Origin: Clostridiales bacterium S5-A14a
GTDB taxonomy: Bacteria; Bacillota; Clostridia; Peptostreptococcales; Anaerovoracaceae
Direction: 5' to 3'
Assembly (NCBI GenBank): GCA_000758905.1
Contig: JRNA01000007.1
Span: 1-45,203, forward strand
DNA: 45,203 nucleotides
Each line of letters opens with the position of its first letter. Within the stretch, counting starts at the first letter, position 1. The notes beneath the pieces are model-generated. The model worked only from the letters and a program-made list of their open reading frames with translations. It made no database searches and was not told where the DNA came from. A program made the translations under genes and the position numbers. This document shows positions 17,697 to 26,305 of the stretch, one piece after another.

Positions 17697-19139
17697 TTAA
17701 AACGGTCCAAGTTCCATTGATTGTGCGATTATAACTGCAATGGCTCCTAGCAAATATTGTAATCCAATTAGCGGTAAAATCCACTTAGCCCATTTGTCCC
17801 ATGAAATTTTTGCAAGTGCAAGACCTGCCATGAAGTATCCTGATGTAGGTGTGAAAATATTTGAAATACCATCACCCAACTGGAATGCAATACACGTAGT
17901 TTGTCTTGTAACTCCAACAAGATCTCCTAGTGGAGCAAGGATAGGAATAGAAACCGCTGCCTGGCCTGATCCTGAAGGAACTAAGAAATTCAACAAGCAT
18001 TGGAATACATATTCGCCTATCGCTGAAAAAATTGGAGGGAAAGAAGATAAACCGGCAGCCGCTACATTCAATATAGTATGAAGAATATTACCATCTGTAA
18101 GAACCACAAGTATACCACGCGCAAACCCTACAACTAAAGCGCCTGCTGCGACATCCGCCATTCCTGCACCTAGCTTCATAGCAAATTCATTTAAGGACAG
18201 CCTACCGATTATTGCTGCAATCATTGACATCCCGAAGAATAATGCCGCAATTTCATCCATATACCAACCAAGTTTTAAAACACCATAAACCAACAGAACG
18301 ATTGAGCAGAAAAATACAACTAGAATGCTCTTTTCTCTAATCCCAAATTCATGTAAATTTTCCAAATCTAGGTTGTCTTCCCTCTCTATATCTATTGAAT
18401 GCATACTAGACAGTTCAGGATTCTTCTTAATTTTATGTGCATATCTCATAACATACGTTACTGCCAGAATCATCATTGTTACAAAAATACACAACCTAAA
18501 TCCTATAGCAGAAAACAGAGGTAGTCCAGCTATACCCTGTGCGACTCCAATTGTAAATGGATTCATGAACGCTCCAGCAAATCCAGCTCCCGCTCCACAC
18601 AGTACAACTGCGGTTCCCGTAATGGAATCATACCCCATTGCAACAAATAGCGAAACAAATATTGGTATGAAAGGAAGAGTCTCTTCAGCCATACCAGCTA
18701 CACTTCCACAGAAACCGAATGCCAACATTACTATTGGAATTATTAATTGCTCTTTACCCTTTGCATTCTTTGCAAGAACACCTAATCCTGCTTCAATTGC
18801 TCCTGTAGCTTGTACTACTCCAAAAGAGCCTCCTACTATAAATATAAAAAATATTATTTGTGCAACTTCCTGCATTCCTCTTGGAACTGCGCTTAAAAAT
18901 TGCATCAAGCTAACATGAGAACTGTCTACATATTTGAATGTATTCGGATCAACAACTTCCCTCTCAATTCCATTCGTTTCAATTGTTTTCATGTCATATG
19001 AACCAGCAGGAATAATATAACTCAACGCAGCACATATAAAAATAATAATTAATAGCAACACATAAACATGAGGAACTTTTAAACGTTTTTTCTTAGTAAC
19101 TTCTTTCTCTTTTTTAGCCTCTGTAGCATTATTACTCAT
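17697..19139 (-). CDS. YfcC-family (C4-dicarboxylate/amino-acid carrier-like) transporter
   Basis: 480 residues with roughly twelve hydrophobic spans. The N-terminal VPHVYVLLLIIIFICAALSY followed by IIPAGSYDM is the hallmark opening of the YfcC/DcuC-like group, and repeated GxxG-rich re-entrant-like segments (PSGSGQAAVSIPILAPLGDL, FTPTSGYFMAGL) match it. A Lys-rich cytoplasmic tail opens the protein. Substrates in this family include arginine/ornithine, short peptides and other carboxylates; none can be fixed here. It starts 2 bp after the amidohydrolase stop, so the pair is translationally coupled, and it is followed by the M20 peptidase. Together they suggest uptake of an acylated or dipeptide substrate that the two hydrolases then cleave. 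Confidence 0.87.
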   Translation of the reverse strand: MSNNATEAKKEKEVTKKKRLKVPHVYVLLLIIIFICAALSYIIPAGSYDMKTIETNGIEREVVDPNTFKYVDSSHVSLMQFLSAVPRGMQEVAQIIFFIFIVGGSFGVVQATGAIEAGLGVLAKNAKGKEQLIIPIVMLAFGFCGSVAGMAEETLPFIPIFVSLFVAMGYDSITGTAVVLCGAGAGFAGAFMNPFTIGVAQGIAGLPLFSAIGFRLCIFVTMMILAVTYVMRYAHKIKKNPELSSMHSIDIEREDNLDLENLHEFGIREKSILVVFFCSIVLLVYGVLKLGWYMDEIAALFFGMSMIAAIIGRLSLNEFAMKLGAGMADVAAGALVVGFARGILVVLTDGNILHTILNVAAAGLSSFPPIFSAIGEYVFQCLLNFLVPSGSGQAAVSIPILAPLGDLVGVTRQTTCIAFQLGDGISNIFTPTSGYFMAGLALAKISWDKWAKWILPLIGLQYLLGAIAVIIAQSMELGPF

Positions 19140-19141
19140 AT

Positions 19142-20563
19142 CTATCTCCTCAACATAAATTTTCCTAGGTTCTCATTATATTTTTTATTATTTTTTAAAG
19201 CCAATTCGCCTGAAATATAAACTTCATTAATTCCCCTAGGCGGTATATTAATGTCTTCATATGTTGCACCATCTGCAATTTTCTCATAATCAAAGATTAC
19301 AAGATCCGCATCAGCACCTTCTTCTATCCTCCCTTTCTTCTTCAGATTAAGGCGATTTGCAGGCTTTATAGTCATCTTTTCTATTGCTTTATATAGTGAT
19401 ATAGAGTGGTTTTCTCTTACATATTTTCTTATTACTCGTGGAAACGTTCCAGCAGCACGAGGATGGCCATTTCCATGATTTATTATTCCATCGCTTGCTA
19501 TCATACCATTTTCATTGACAACAGCATCCTCGATTTCTTGTTCATTCATTACGAATGCTATAGCAAGCATTTCAGGGTATTTATTTCTGCATTCTTCAAA
19601 AATCTGCTTATCACAGTAAATATTTTTGTATGGATCATCCGTTAATAAAATATCTTCATAGGACTTGCCCCATCCTTCAAAACATCCTTCAGAAAAAACT
19701 TCTGAACCTATTTGGGTAGAAAATGCATTGTATGGATAAGTGTCAAAATCCAACTGAGGATATTCTTTCATAGCTTTATTAATTAAACAAAGTGACTCTC
19801 TCATGGACCCCATCGCCGAACAACTGCTAAGATGAGAGATTTGAAATCTTTTCTTACCTATATTCTTTTGAATTTCTATCATTTCTTTTATAGAATCAAC
19901 GGCTCTGTTGCCATCTTCTCTATAGTGCGCCGCTACTATTATGTCATCACTTTCGACAGAATTGACTACATCTATTATTTCCTCTGTAGATATGCCAGGG
20001 TCATACTCTATTCCGAAACTAATCCCTGCTGCTCCATCGTTTATTTCATCATTTACCTGTTTTTTTAATTCATTAAGTTGTGATTTTGTAGGCTTTGAAT
20101 AATGTCCTATTCCTAGCGATATCCTCTTCTGGTTATAGCCTGTGAGCATCATATAATTTGTTGGAGCACCACCAAGAGCATTTACTTCAGATATGAAAGT
20201 TTTTAAAGGTTGGTTCTGCACACCACACTGGCCACCAACGCAAGTTGTAACTCCCTGTCTAAGCATCATTTCTGATATAACAAAATGTGCCCCTTCAGAA
20301 AGAAAATTTTCTTCGTGCATATGAATATCAATAAACCCTGGTGATAGTATATTGATATTAAATTCGTTCGATTCTTCTGCTGACAAACATTCTGAAACAA
20401 TCTGTTCACATGAATTTATTACTTCGTTAATGTCTTCCTCAGAATTGAAACTCTCTATGCAGTCAAGTTTTTTTATTTTTCCTTCATCAATAAGCACATT
20501 CCCAAAAACTAGGCATTTATTGTTGAAATCGGGATATATACAATGTTTAAAATATTTTTTCAC
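19142..20563 (-). CDS. N-acyl-D-amino-acid deacylase-like amidohydrolase
   Basis: 473 residues from a GTG start at 20563 with GAGGTGG 4 nt upstream. The metal-binding HxH of the amidohydrolase superfamily is at H81/H83 (PGFIDIHMHEE). Later segments typical of the D-aminoacylase branch are present: AHYREDGN, QISHLSS, and the C-terminal RLNLKKKGRIEEGADADLVIFD. Expected reaction: zinc-dependent hydrolysis of an N-acyl-D-amino acid or related cyclic/acyl substrate. First gene of the three-gene catabolic operon. The exact substrate is unknown; dihydroorotase-like members share the fold. Confidence 0.83.
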   Translation of the reverse strand: MKKYFKHCIYPDFNNKCLVFGNVLIDEGKIKKLDCIESFNSEEDINEVINSCEQIVSECLSAEESNEFNINILSPGFIDIHMHEENFLSEGAHFVISEMMLRQGVTTCVGGQCGVQNQPLKTFISEVNALGGAPTNYMMLTGYNQKRISLGIGHYSKPTKSQLNELKKQVNDEINDGAAGISFGIEYDPGISTEEIIDVVNSVESDDIIVAAHYREDGNRAVDSIKEMIEIQKNIGKKRFQISHLSSCSAMGSMRESLCLINKAMKEYPQLDFDTYPYNAFSTQIGSEVFSEGCFEGWGKSYEDILLTDDPYKNIYCDKQIFEECRNKYPEMLAIAFVMNEQEIEDAVVNENGMIASDGIINHGNGHPRAAGTFPRVIRKYVRENHSISLYKAIEKMTIKPANRLNLKKKGRIEEGADADLVIFDYEKIADGATYEDINIPPRGINEVYISGELALKNNKKYNENLGKFMLRR

Positions 20564-20620
20564 AGCACCACCTCTTGAAAAAGCCTTGAATACAACGCCT
20601 TTATTGCTTTATCTTAGTAT

Positions 20621-20649
20621 AGTATATTACTCTTAAATCCAGGTGTCAA
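20621..20649 (-). promoter_or_regulatory. Promoter of the amidohydrolase-carrier-peptidase operon
   Basis: Minus strand: perfect TTGACA (20644-20649), 17-bp spacer, TATACT (20621-20626), about 58 bp before the GTG start. A near-consensus promoter. Confidence 0.8.
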
Positions 20650-20724
20650 GTGTTGCAATTATTATTTTAAAATATCATATTTCATAATTAAGATTATTTT
20701 TTATAATTTAGACTACCTAAAAGG

Positions 20725-22119
20725 CTAGAAGTTTGCGCTCTTTGGTGTTCTAGGAATTGGTAGCACGTCCCTTATATTAGATATCCCTGTTAGGTACATT
20801 ATAATTCTCTCGAATCCTAGTCCATATCCTGCATGCTTGACACCGCCATATTTTCTTAACTCAAGATACCACCAATATTCATCTTTCTTGAGTCCGAGTT
20901 CATCCATCCTAGTTTCCAGATAATCCAGCCTTTCTTCCCTCTGCGAACCACCTATGATTTCGCCTACCCCAGGAACAAGAAGGTCGCAGGCCGCAACTGT
21001 TTTGTTATCATCGTTCAGCCTCATATAAAATGCCTTGATGTCCTTAGGATAATCTGTTACAAATACTGGCTTCTTGAAAACTTTTTCTGTCAGGTACCTC
21101 TCGTGCTCGGTCTGAAGATCAATTCCCCATTCAACAGGATAGTCAAACTTATGTCCGCTCTTCTTTAAAATTTCAACAGCTTCGGTGTATGTAACTCTTC
21201 CAAAGTCCGACGAAACCAGGTCTTCAAGCCTCTTGATCAAACCCTTATCCACGAACTGATTGAAAAATTCCATCTCCTCAGGCGCATTCTCTAGGACGTA
21301 TTTGATAATGTATTTAACCATGTCCTCAGCAAGTCTCATATTATCCTCAAGATCAGCAAATGCGATTTCTGGTTCTATCATCCAAAACTCTGATGCGTGT
21401 CTAGCAGTATTTGAATTTTCAGCCCTAAAAGTAGGTCCGAAGGTATAAACATTTTTAAAAGCCATAGCAAAAATCTCTGCCTCAAGCTGGCCGCTTACCG
21501 TCAGGCTCGCCTCCCTGCCAAAGAAATCTTTTGTGAAATCAACCTTTCCATCCTCTGTCTTAGACACGTCGGAAAGCGGCAGAGTCGTAACATGAAACAT
21601 CTCACCAGCGCCTTCAGCATCGCTCCCCGTTATTATAGGTGTGTGCATATAAACAAAATGTCTTTCATTGAAAAACTTGTGCACCGCAAAAGCCACTAGC
21701 GATCTAACCCTGAAAACAGCCGCAAAGGTGTTGCTTCTTGGTCTTAGGTGAGCTATCTCCCTAAGGAATTCCATCGAATGTCTCTTATTCTGGAGAGGAT
21801 AATCACTTGTACTCTCTGCCTCAACAGAAATTTTCTCAGCTTTGATTTCAAAAGGCTGCTTAGCATCTGGCGTCAAGCACAAAACACCTTCTACCGTTAT
21901 AGCTGTATATATGTGAAGTTTTGACACTTCGTCAAAATTATCTATATTCTCTTTTTCGTAAACGACCTGAACAGGCTTAAAAAAAGTACCGTCATTGAGT
22001 CCGATAAAACCAAACTTATTCGAGTTTCGGTTGGTCCTTACCCAGCCTTCAATTTTTACTTTTTCTCCGTCCATGCCATCTGCAATTTCATAAAGTTTTT
22101 TTAAATCAATACTCTGCAT
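20725..22119 (-). CDS. asnS: Asparaginyl-tRNA synthetase
   Basis: 464 residues from the ATG at 22119; an in-frame GTG nine bases earlier lies inside the GAGGTG ribosome binding site and is rejected. N-terminal OB-fold anticodon-binding domain ([24 protein letters not shown]) followed by a class II catalytic core: motif 2 [21 protein letters not shown] and motif 3 [15 protein letters not shown]. The segment [14 protein letters not shown] is characteristic of AsnS rather than AspS. It charges tRNA-Asn with asparagine in the cytoplasm. I looked for a T-box leader in the 180 bp upstream and saw none. Confidence 0.97.
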   Translation of the reverse strand: MQSIDLKKLYEIADGMDGEKVKIEGWVRTNRNSNKFGFIGLNDGTFFKPVQVVYEKENIDNFDEVSKLHIYTAITVEGVLCLTPDAKQPFEIKAEKISVEAESTSDYPLQNKRHSMEFLREIAHLRPRSNTFAAVFRVRSLVAFAVHKFFNERHFVYMHTPIITGSDAEGAGEMFHVTTLPLSDVSKTEDGKVDFTKDFFGREASLTVSGQLEAEIFAMAFKNVYTFGPTFRAENSNTARHASEFWMIEPEIAFADLEDNMRLAEDMVKYIIKYVLENAPEEMEFFNQFVDKGLIKRLEDLVSSDFGRVTYTEAVEILKKSGHKFDYPVEWGIDLQTEHERYLTEKVFKKPVFVTDYPKDIKAFYMRLNDDNKTVAACDLLVPGVGEIIGGSQREERLDYLETRMDELGLKKDEYWWYLELRKYGGVKHAGYGLGFERIIMYLTGISNIRDVLPIPRTPKSANF

Positions 22120-22236
22120 AAAATTCACCTCTTTAAATTATTTTGTTGACTGATTCTTGAGAATATAAATAGTCTGTCATTTCTTTGTTATTTAATATAC
22201 TAGCATATTTTCAGAAAAATTAGAACCTATTATCTG

Positions 22237-22273
22237 TTCCAATGCCTATTTTATCTATTCCAATGCGTATTTT
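22237..22273. repeat. Two 16-bp direct repeats upstream of asnS
   Basis: TTCCAATGCCTATTTT at 22237 and TTCCAATGCGTATTTT at 22258, period 21 bp (two helical turns). They lie between the macrodomain gene and asnS. Function unknown; two copies at helical spacing could be a regulator site. Confidence 0.5.
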
Positions 22274-22301
22274 TTGAAGTTTTTACCACTCTTTGGCGGC
22301 A

Positions 22302-22808
22302 TTATTTTGTTTGCTGCAATACGTCGGCAATACGCTGTATCTCTGGATCAAACACAACCAGATAAGCATCGACGTCATACGCGGTTTTTTCAATGTAATC
22401 GTTAATAGCCGATACCGCTCCTTCCACAGCTTCCCTCTTAGGGTAACCATAAACACCCGCTGAAATTATTGGAAATGCAATGCTCTTGCAATTATGTTCT
22501 TGGGCAATCTCTAGCGATTTTTTGTAGCATGAGCGGAGCAGATCCTCTTCACCGTGATTTCCATCGCGATATATTGGGCCTACCGTGTGAATAACATATT
22601 TTGCGGGAAGGTTGTATCCTTTAGTAATCTTTGCATCGCCTGTCTTGCATCCGCCTAAAGTTCTGCATTCCTCGAGTAGTTCTGGGCCTGCCGCTCTATG
22701 TATGGCTCCGTCAACGCCTCCGCCCCCAAGCAAAGTCTCGTTAGCCGCATTGACTATGGTATCAACTTCAAGTTTTGTTATATCGGTCTTTATAAATTTA
22801 ACAGCCAT
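22302..22808 (-). CDS. Macrodomain ADP-ribose hydrolase (YmdB/MacroD type)
   Basis: 168 residues, a stand-alone macrodomain. The ADP-ribose-binding signature [22 protein letters not shown] region (about 21-42), the G-D-A segment ([24 protein letters not shown]) and the distal loop [12 protein letters not shown] are all present. Members of this MacroD-like group remove ADP-ribose from proteins or deacetylate O-acetyl-ADP-ribose. AGGAGGT lies 7 nt before the ATG. It is upstream of asnS on the same strand with a 180-bp gap, so they are probably separate units. Family is firm; physiological target unknown. Confidence 0.93.
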   Translation of the reverse strand: MAVKFIKTDITKLEVDTIVNAANETLLGGGGVDGAIHRAAGPELLEECRTLGGCKTGDAKITKGYNLPAKYVIHTVGPIYRDGNHGEEDLLRSCYKKSLEIAQEHNCKSIAFPIISAGVYGYPKREAVEGAVSAINDYIEKTAYDVDAYLVVFDPEIQRIADVLQQTK

Positions 22809-22968
22809 GGAAATGACCTCCTTAGCACGTGCATTAGATACAGTCTGCTATATTTCTTGAAAGTTTAAATTTTTATTAAATTTCTGCCTCAAATCTCAAT
22901 AGCATCCTCGTCTATATTTTACCAAATAATCACAAAAAATAAAATTTAAAAATAATTTGAATTATGTA

Positions 22969-22997
22969 TTGATTTTTAAAAAGCGATGTTGTAAAAT
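22969..22997 (+). promoter_or_regulatory. Promoter of the Zn/Cd ATPase gene
   Basis: TTGATT (22969-22974), 17-bp spacer, TAAAAT (22992-22997), about 55 bp before the ATG. Confidence 0.65.
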
Positions 22998-23018
22998 GGA
23001 GCTAACAGATAAGTAATT

Positions 23019-23042
23019 GTTTAATCGTTTAATTGTTTAATC
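23019..23042 (+). repeat. Three tandem GTTTAATY octamers in the ATPase leader
   Basis: GTTTAATC, GTTTAATT, GTTTAATC in direct tandem, just downstream of the expected start point and overlapping the approach to the GAGGTG ribosome binding site. Candidate operator or simple slippage product. Confidence 0.6.
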
Positions 23043-23052
23043 GAGGTGAAAT

Positions 23053-25329
23053 ATGACTGATATCAAAAACAACAATCTAAATAACTCAACTGATTTAAAA
23101 CCCATTGAAAATGAACATGCTGACTGCAGCTGCGGGCATGATGACCATCACGAGCATTCTCATGAACACGAACATAGCCATGAGCATGAACACGGTCATG
23201 AACATAGCCATGAGCATGAACACGGTCACGAACACAGCCACGAGCATGGACACGGCCACGAACACAGCCACGAGCATGAACATACTGACTGCGGTTGTGG
23301 GCACGACCATGGGCATCACCATCATGGGCACGACCATGACGGCCATGATTACTGCTGTGAGGCATGCTTAGAACGTTCAAAATCAACATTGACCCCAACT
23401 CGTGAACAGCTACTTGACACAGATAGGGTTATTGATCTTATTAAAATATTCTCAGCTGCATTCCTTTTAGTATTAGGTTACATATATAACAACAACGCCT
23501 TCTTCTTTGCTGGATATGTATTGGCAGGCTACGAAGTAATATGGGAAGCCATCAAAAGTATTTTCCGAGGAGAGGCTCTCGACGAAAACTTTCTAATGCT
23601 TGTATCAACCTTAGGAGCGATGTATGTTGGGCAATACCCTGAAGCAACTGGTGTAATGCTATTTTATAGCATCGGCGAGTTCTTCGAGGACTTTGCAGTT
23701 GACAGAAGTAGAAGATCCATTTCAGAAGCCATGGATATTAAATCTGATCATGCTACCAAGAAGATTGGAGATGAATACATTACCGTAAAGCCAGAGGAAC
23801 TTATAGTTGGTGATCTAATCGTAGTTAAGGCTGGAGAAAAAATTCCTGTCGACGGCACAGTAATATCAGGTAGTTCTTCTCTTGACACATCTGCCCTTAC
23901 AGGCGAAAGCATGCCTCGCGCTGTAAATGCTGGTGAAAATGTTATAAGCGGATGTATAAATGGCAACGGTCTTCTGGAAATACAGGTAACCGCTGCATTT
24001 GAAGACTCCGCAGTCGGTAAAATTCTTGAGATGGTTGAATCTTCGTCATCACGTAAAACCCACATGGAGAGATTTATCACAAAATTCGCAAGATACTATA
24101 CTCCTATCGTAGTTGGCCTAGCTATTTTGCTCGCGATTGTCCCAACCATTATATTAGGTTTTGATACCTTTAATGAGTGGCTATACAGAGCGATGACCTT
24201 CTTAGTAATCTCCTGCCCTTGTGCACTTGTAATTTCTGTTCCTATGTCTCTATTTGCAGGCATTGGTGCCGCCTCATCAAAGGGTATGATAGTCAAAGGT
24301 AGCAGCTACCTTGAAGCATTTGCAAGGCTTGACACTATTGCATTCGACAAAACAGGCACGTTAACGAGGGGCGTGTTTGCTGTAGATAGTATAAATAAAT
24401 TTGCCGAGAGCAGCGAAGAGGAGATCCTTAAAGCAGCCTACGCTTGTGAGCACCTTTCTGAGCATCCTATTGCTGTTGCTATAACTAAATATGCAGAACT
24501 TAAATTAGATGATAGTACAAGGCACAATATAATAAATTCTGTTAGCAGCCAGGAGGAAATCCCAGGGCGAGGCATCAAAGTTACGAATGGAGATAGCTCC
24601 TATTTTGCCGGCAACAAAGATCTAATGCAGGATATAGGCGTCCCCGACGACATTCTCTCTAAGAGTCAAATAATAAATAGTGCTGCTTCCATAGTATATA
24701 TTGCAAAAGCCAAATTATCTTCTGAAAGTACAGAGCAAGAACCGCAATTCCTTGGAACAATAGAAATCAGTGATCAAATCAGGGATGAAAGCCCAGAAAC
24801 TATCGCTAAATTGAGATCCCTTGGTATACCTAATCTACTCATGCTTACAGGCGATATTGAATCCGTTGCATCTAAAGTTTCAGAAAAGATAGGATTAACA
24901 AATTACCTTGCTCATCTACTTCCACAGGATAAGGTAAAGGTAATATCTGACTTCATAAGCAAGCGAGATGCTAATGGATCAAAAAAAGCAATCGCTTTTG
25001 TCGGAGATGGCATCAACGATGCTCCTGTACTTGCTTTAAGCGATGTTGGAGTTGCAATGGGCGCGTTTGGTTCAGATGCCGCAGTCGAAGCTGCTGACGT
25101 TGTAATGATGACCGACAGCATTGCTAAACTGCCACTTCTTGTTTCAATCGCCAAAAAGACCGTTAGAATCTGTAAGGAAAATATTGTATTTGCGATTGGT
25201 ATCAAGCTCATTTTCCTCGCACTAGGTGCACTTGGATTTGCAAATCTCTGGATGGCAGTATTTGCAGATGTCGGCGTCACAGTGCTTGCAATTCTAAATG
25301 CTATGCGTTCGCTTAGAATCAAAGAATAG
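23053..25329 (+). CDS. Zn/Cd-exporting P1B-type ATPase with His-rich N-terminus
   Basis: 758 residues. The usual N-terminal HMA (GMTCxxC) domain is absent. In its place residues about 21-105 are a His/Glu/Gly-rich stretch of HEHSHEHEHGHEH-type repeats with CSCGHDDH, CGCGHDHG and CCEAC clusters, a likely zinc-binding tail. The pump core is complete: TGES in the actuator domain, CPC in the metal-translocating helix (SCPCALV near 388), DKTGTLT phosphorylation site near 432, HP motif (SEHPIAV) and GDGINDAP near 652. GIKLIFL and the final FADVGVTVL supply the Lys and Asp typical of the P1B-2 Zn/Cd/Pb subgroup. Predicted role: export of excess zinc or cadmium across the cytoplasmic membrane. Monocistronic with its own promoter and terminator. 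Confidence 0.94.
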   Translation: MTDIKNNNLNNSTDLKPIENEHADCSCGHDDHHEHSHEHEHSHEHEHGHEHSHEHEHGHEHSHEHGHGHEHSHEHEHTDCGCGHDHGHHHHGHDHDGHDYCCEACLERSKSTLTPTREQLLDTDRVIDLIKIFSAAFLLVLGYIYNNNAFFFAGYVLAGYEVIWEAIKSIFRGEALDENFLMLVSTLGAMYVGQYPEATGVMLFYSIGEFFEDFAVDRSRRSISEAMDIKSDHATKKIGDEYITVKPEELIVGDLIVVKAGEKIPVDGTVISGSSSLDTSALTGESMPRAVNAGENVISGCINGNGLLEIQVTAAFEDSAVGKILEMVESSSSRKTHMERFITKFARYYTPIVVGLAILLAIVPTIILGFDTFNEWLYRAMTFLVISCPCALVISVPMSLFAGIGAASSKGMIVKGSSYLEAFARLDTIAFDKTGTLTRGVFAVDSINKFAESSEEEILKAAYACEHLSEHPIAVAITKYAELKLDDSTRHNIINSVSSQEEIPGRGIKVTNGDSSYFAGNKDLMQDIGVPDDILSKSQIINSAASIVYIAKAKLSSESTEQEPQFLGTIEISDQIRDESPETIAKLRSLGIPNLLMLTGDIESVASKVSEKIGLTNYLAHLLPQDKVKVISDFISKRDANGSKKAIAFVGDGINDAPVLALSDVGVAMGAFGSDAAVEAADVVMMTDSIAKLPLLVSIAKKTVRICKENIVFAIGIKLIFLALGALGFANLWMAVFADVGVTVLAILNAMRSLRIKE

Positions 25330-25348
25330 ATTCATAACGCTTTGACTA

Positions 25349-25393
25349 AAAAGCCTCATTTGCTAAACCCTTAGTTCGGCAGATGAGGCTTTT
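25349..25393. terminator. Bidirectional terminator
   Basis: AAAAGCCTCAT (25349-25359) pairs with ATGAGGCTTTT (25383-25393); an inner TGC/GCA extends the stem. It ends the ATPase gene on the plus strand and the ArsC/Spx-like operon on the minus strand. Confidence 0.88.
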
Positions 25394-25425
25394 CTATATT
25401 AATATTTTTATGACTAATTTGATGC

Positions 25426-25794
25426 CTACCCTAGTATCTCAGACCATTCTTTCTCTCTAAATCCGGGATATACCTTTGGTTTTCCGCCAGACTCCACTAC
25501 CAAAAGAGGCCTCTTTACAAGCATCCCATCACTCGCAAGAAGTTTATACTGCTCGTCTTGACTCATATCTTTTAGTTTATCCTTAAGACCCATCTCTCTA
25601 TATATGACGCCGCTCGTATTAAAAAACCTTTTCAAAGGCAATCCACTTGCCTGATGCCATTTCTCAAGTTCCTTAGCACTTGGATTTTCAGCATCTATAG
25701 GTCTGCTATCATATTTATATCCATTATCTTCCATCCATTTCAATGCCTTCTTGCATGTGCTACATCTCGCATAACAAAGAATTGTAGTCTTCAT
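25426..25794 (-). CDS. ArsC/Spx-family thioredoxin-fold protein
   Basis: 122 residues, full length for the family. The N-terminal CYARCSTCKKALKW has cysteines C7, C11 and C14; C11-x-x-C14 is the Spx-like redox pair. RPLLVVESGGKPKVYPGF matches the C-terminal family segment (usually RPI ... V...G). Members are arsenate reductases, Spx/MgsR-type RNA-polymerase-binding stress regulators or uncharacterised YffB-like proteins; the short length and CxxC do not decide between them. It overlaps the preceding YolD-like gene by 4 bp, so it is the last gene of the predicted SOS operon. No other ars genes are nearby, which argues against arsenic resistance. Confidence 0.85.
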   Translation of the reverse strand: MKTTILCYARCSTCKKALKWMEDNGYKYDSRPIDAENPSAKELEKWHQASGLPLKRFFNTSGVIYREMGLKDKLKDMSQDEQYKLLASDGMLVKRPLLVVESGGKPKVYPGFREKEWSEILG

Positions 25795-26303
25795 TTAAGT
25801 TCCTCCTTAACACAAAGTCCAACGATATCGTCTAATCCTATAAACTTATCATTTTCAGCAATTATCAACCTATTATTCAGGTCAACCTCTCGTACTCTAA
25901 TTTCTTCACTTAAGTAACTCCCTCCTGACTTCAAAGCATCTGGCACAAAATATTTAACTATCACAGTAGGTTTTCTTTTCTCGAGAGATTCGCTACAAAA
26001 TGATTTTACACCACATTTATATTCCTTAACCAGGTTAAGAAGTTTATTAAGTTCTAGATTTATACTAAACTGTTCTTCATCAGTAACAGTTCTCCTGTTT
26101 TCTACATATCTGCCTTCTTCTGCAATAGCATCTTCGTATCCAGTCAAGGCGGCAAATGGTGCAAATTGAGCTGCTCTATCATGTTTTGACATCTTGGGGA
26201 ATCCGTTCGAGGATGGTCTAGATAAATTGATAATATCTTCGTAGTTGCCTTCGAGCTCATCCTTCAAAAGTTCATTTATATCCTTATATATATCCTTTTT
26301 CAC
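25791..26303 (-). CDS. YolD-like protein
   Basis: 170 residues. The segment MSKHDRAAQFAPFAALTGYEDAI is the YolD-like family signature. YolD-like genes commonly sit beside Y-family polymerases of the UvrX/UmuC type, as here: the stop of the polymerase gene is only 2 bp upstream and this gene overlaps the ArsC/Spx-like gene by 4 bp. It is proposed in other Firmicutes to act as a UmuD-like accessory factor, but that is family context, not visible in the residues. Confidence 0.85.
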   Translation of the reverse strand: MKKDIYKDINELLKDELEGNYEDIINLSRPSSNGFPKMSKHDRAAQFAPFAALTGYEDAIAEEGRYVENRRTVTDEEQFSINLELNKLLNLVKEYKCGVKSFCSESLEKRKPTVIVKYFVPDALKSGGSYLSEEIRVREVDLNNRLIIAENDKFIGLDDIVGLCVKEELK

Positions 26304-26305
26304 AG

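Noticed and set aside
22129-22301. T-box leader upstream of asnS
   Set aside because: No T-box sequence or terminator/antiterminator pair seen; only a short direct repeat is present.
23063-23398. Frames overlapping the His-rich part of the P1B ATPase on both strands
   Set aside because: They are by-products of the repeated CAY-GAR codons; no ribosome binding sites and no recognisable protein.
25426-25794. Arsenate reductase / arsenic resistance
   Set aside because: No ars genes nearby; the gene sits in a polymerase/YolD operon and could equally be Spx-like, so only the family is stated.
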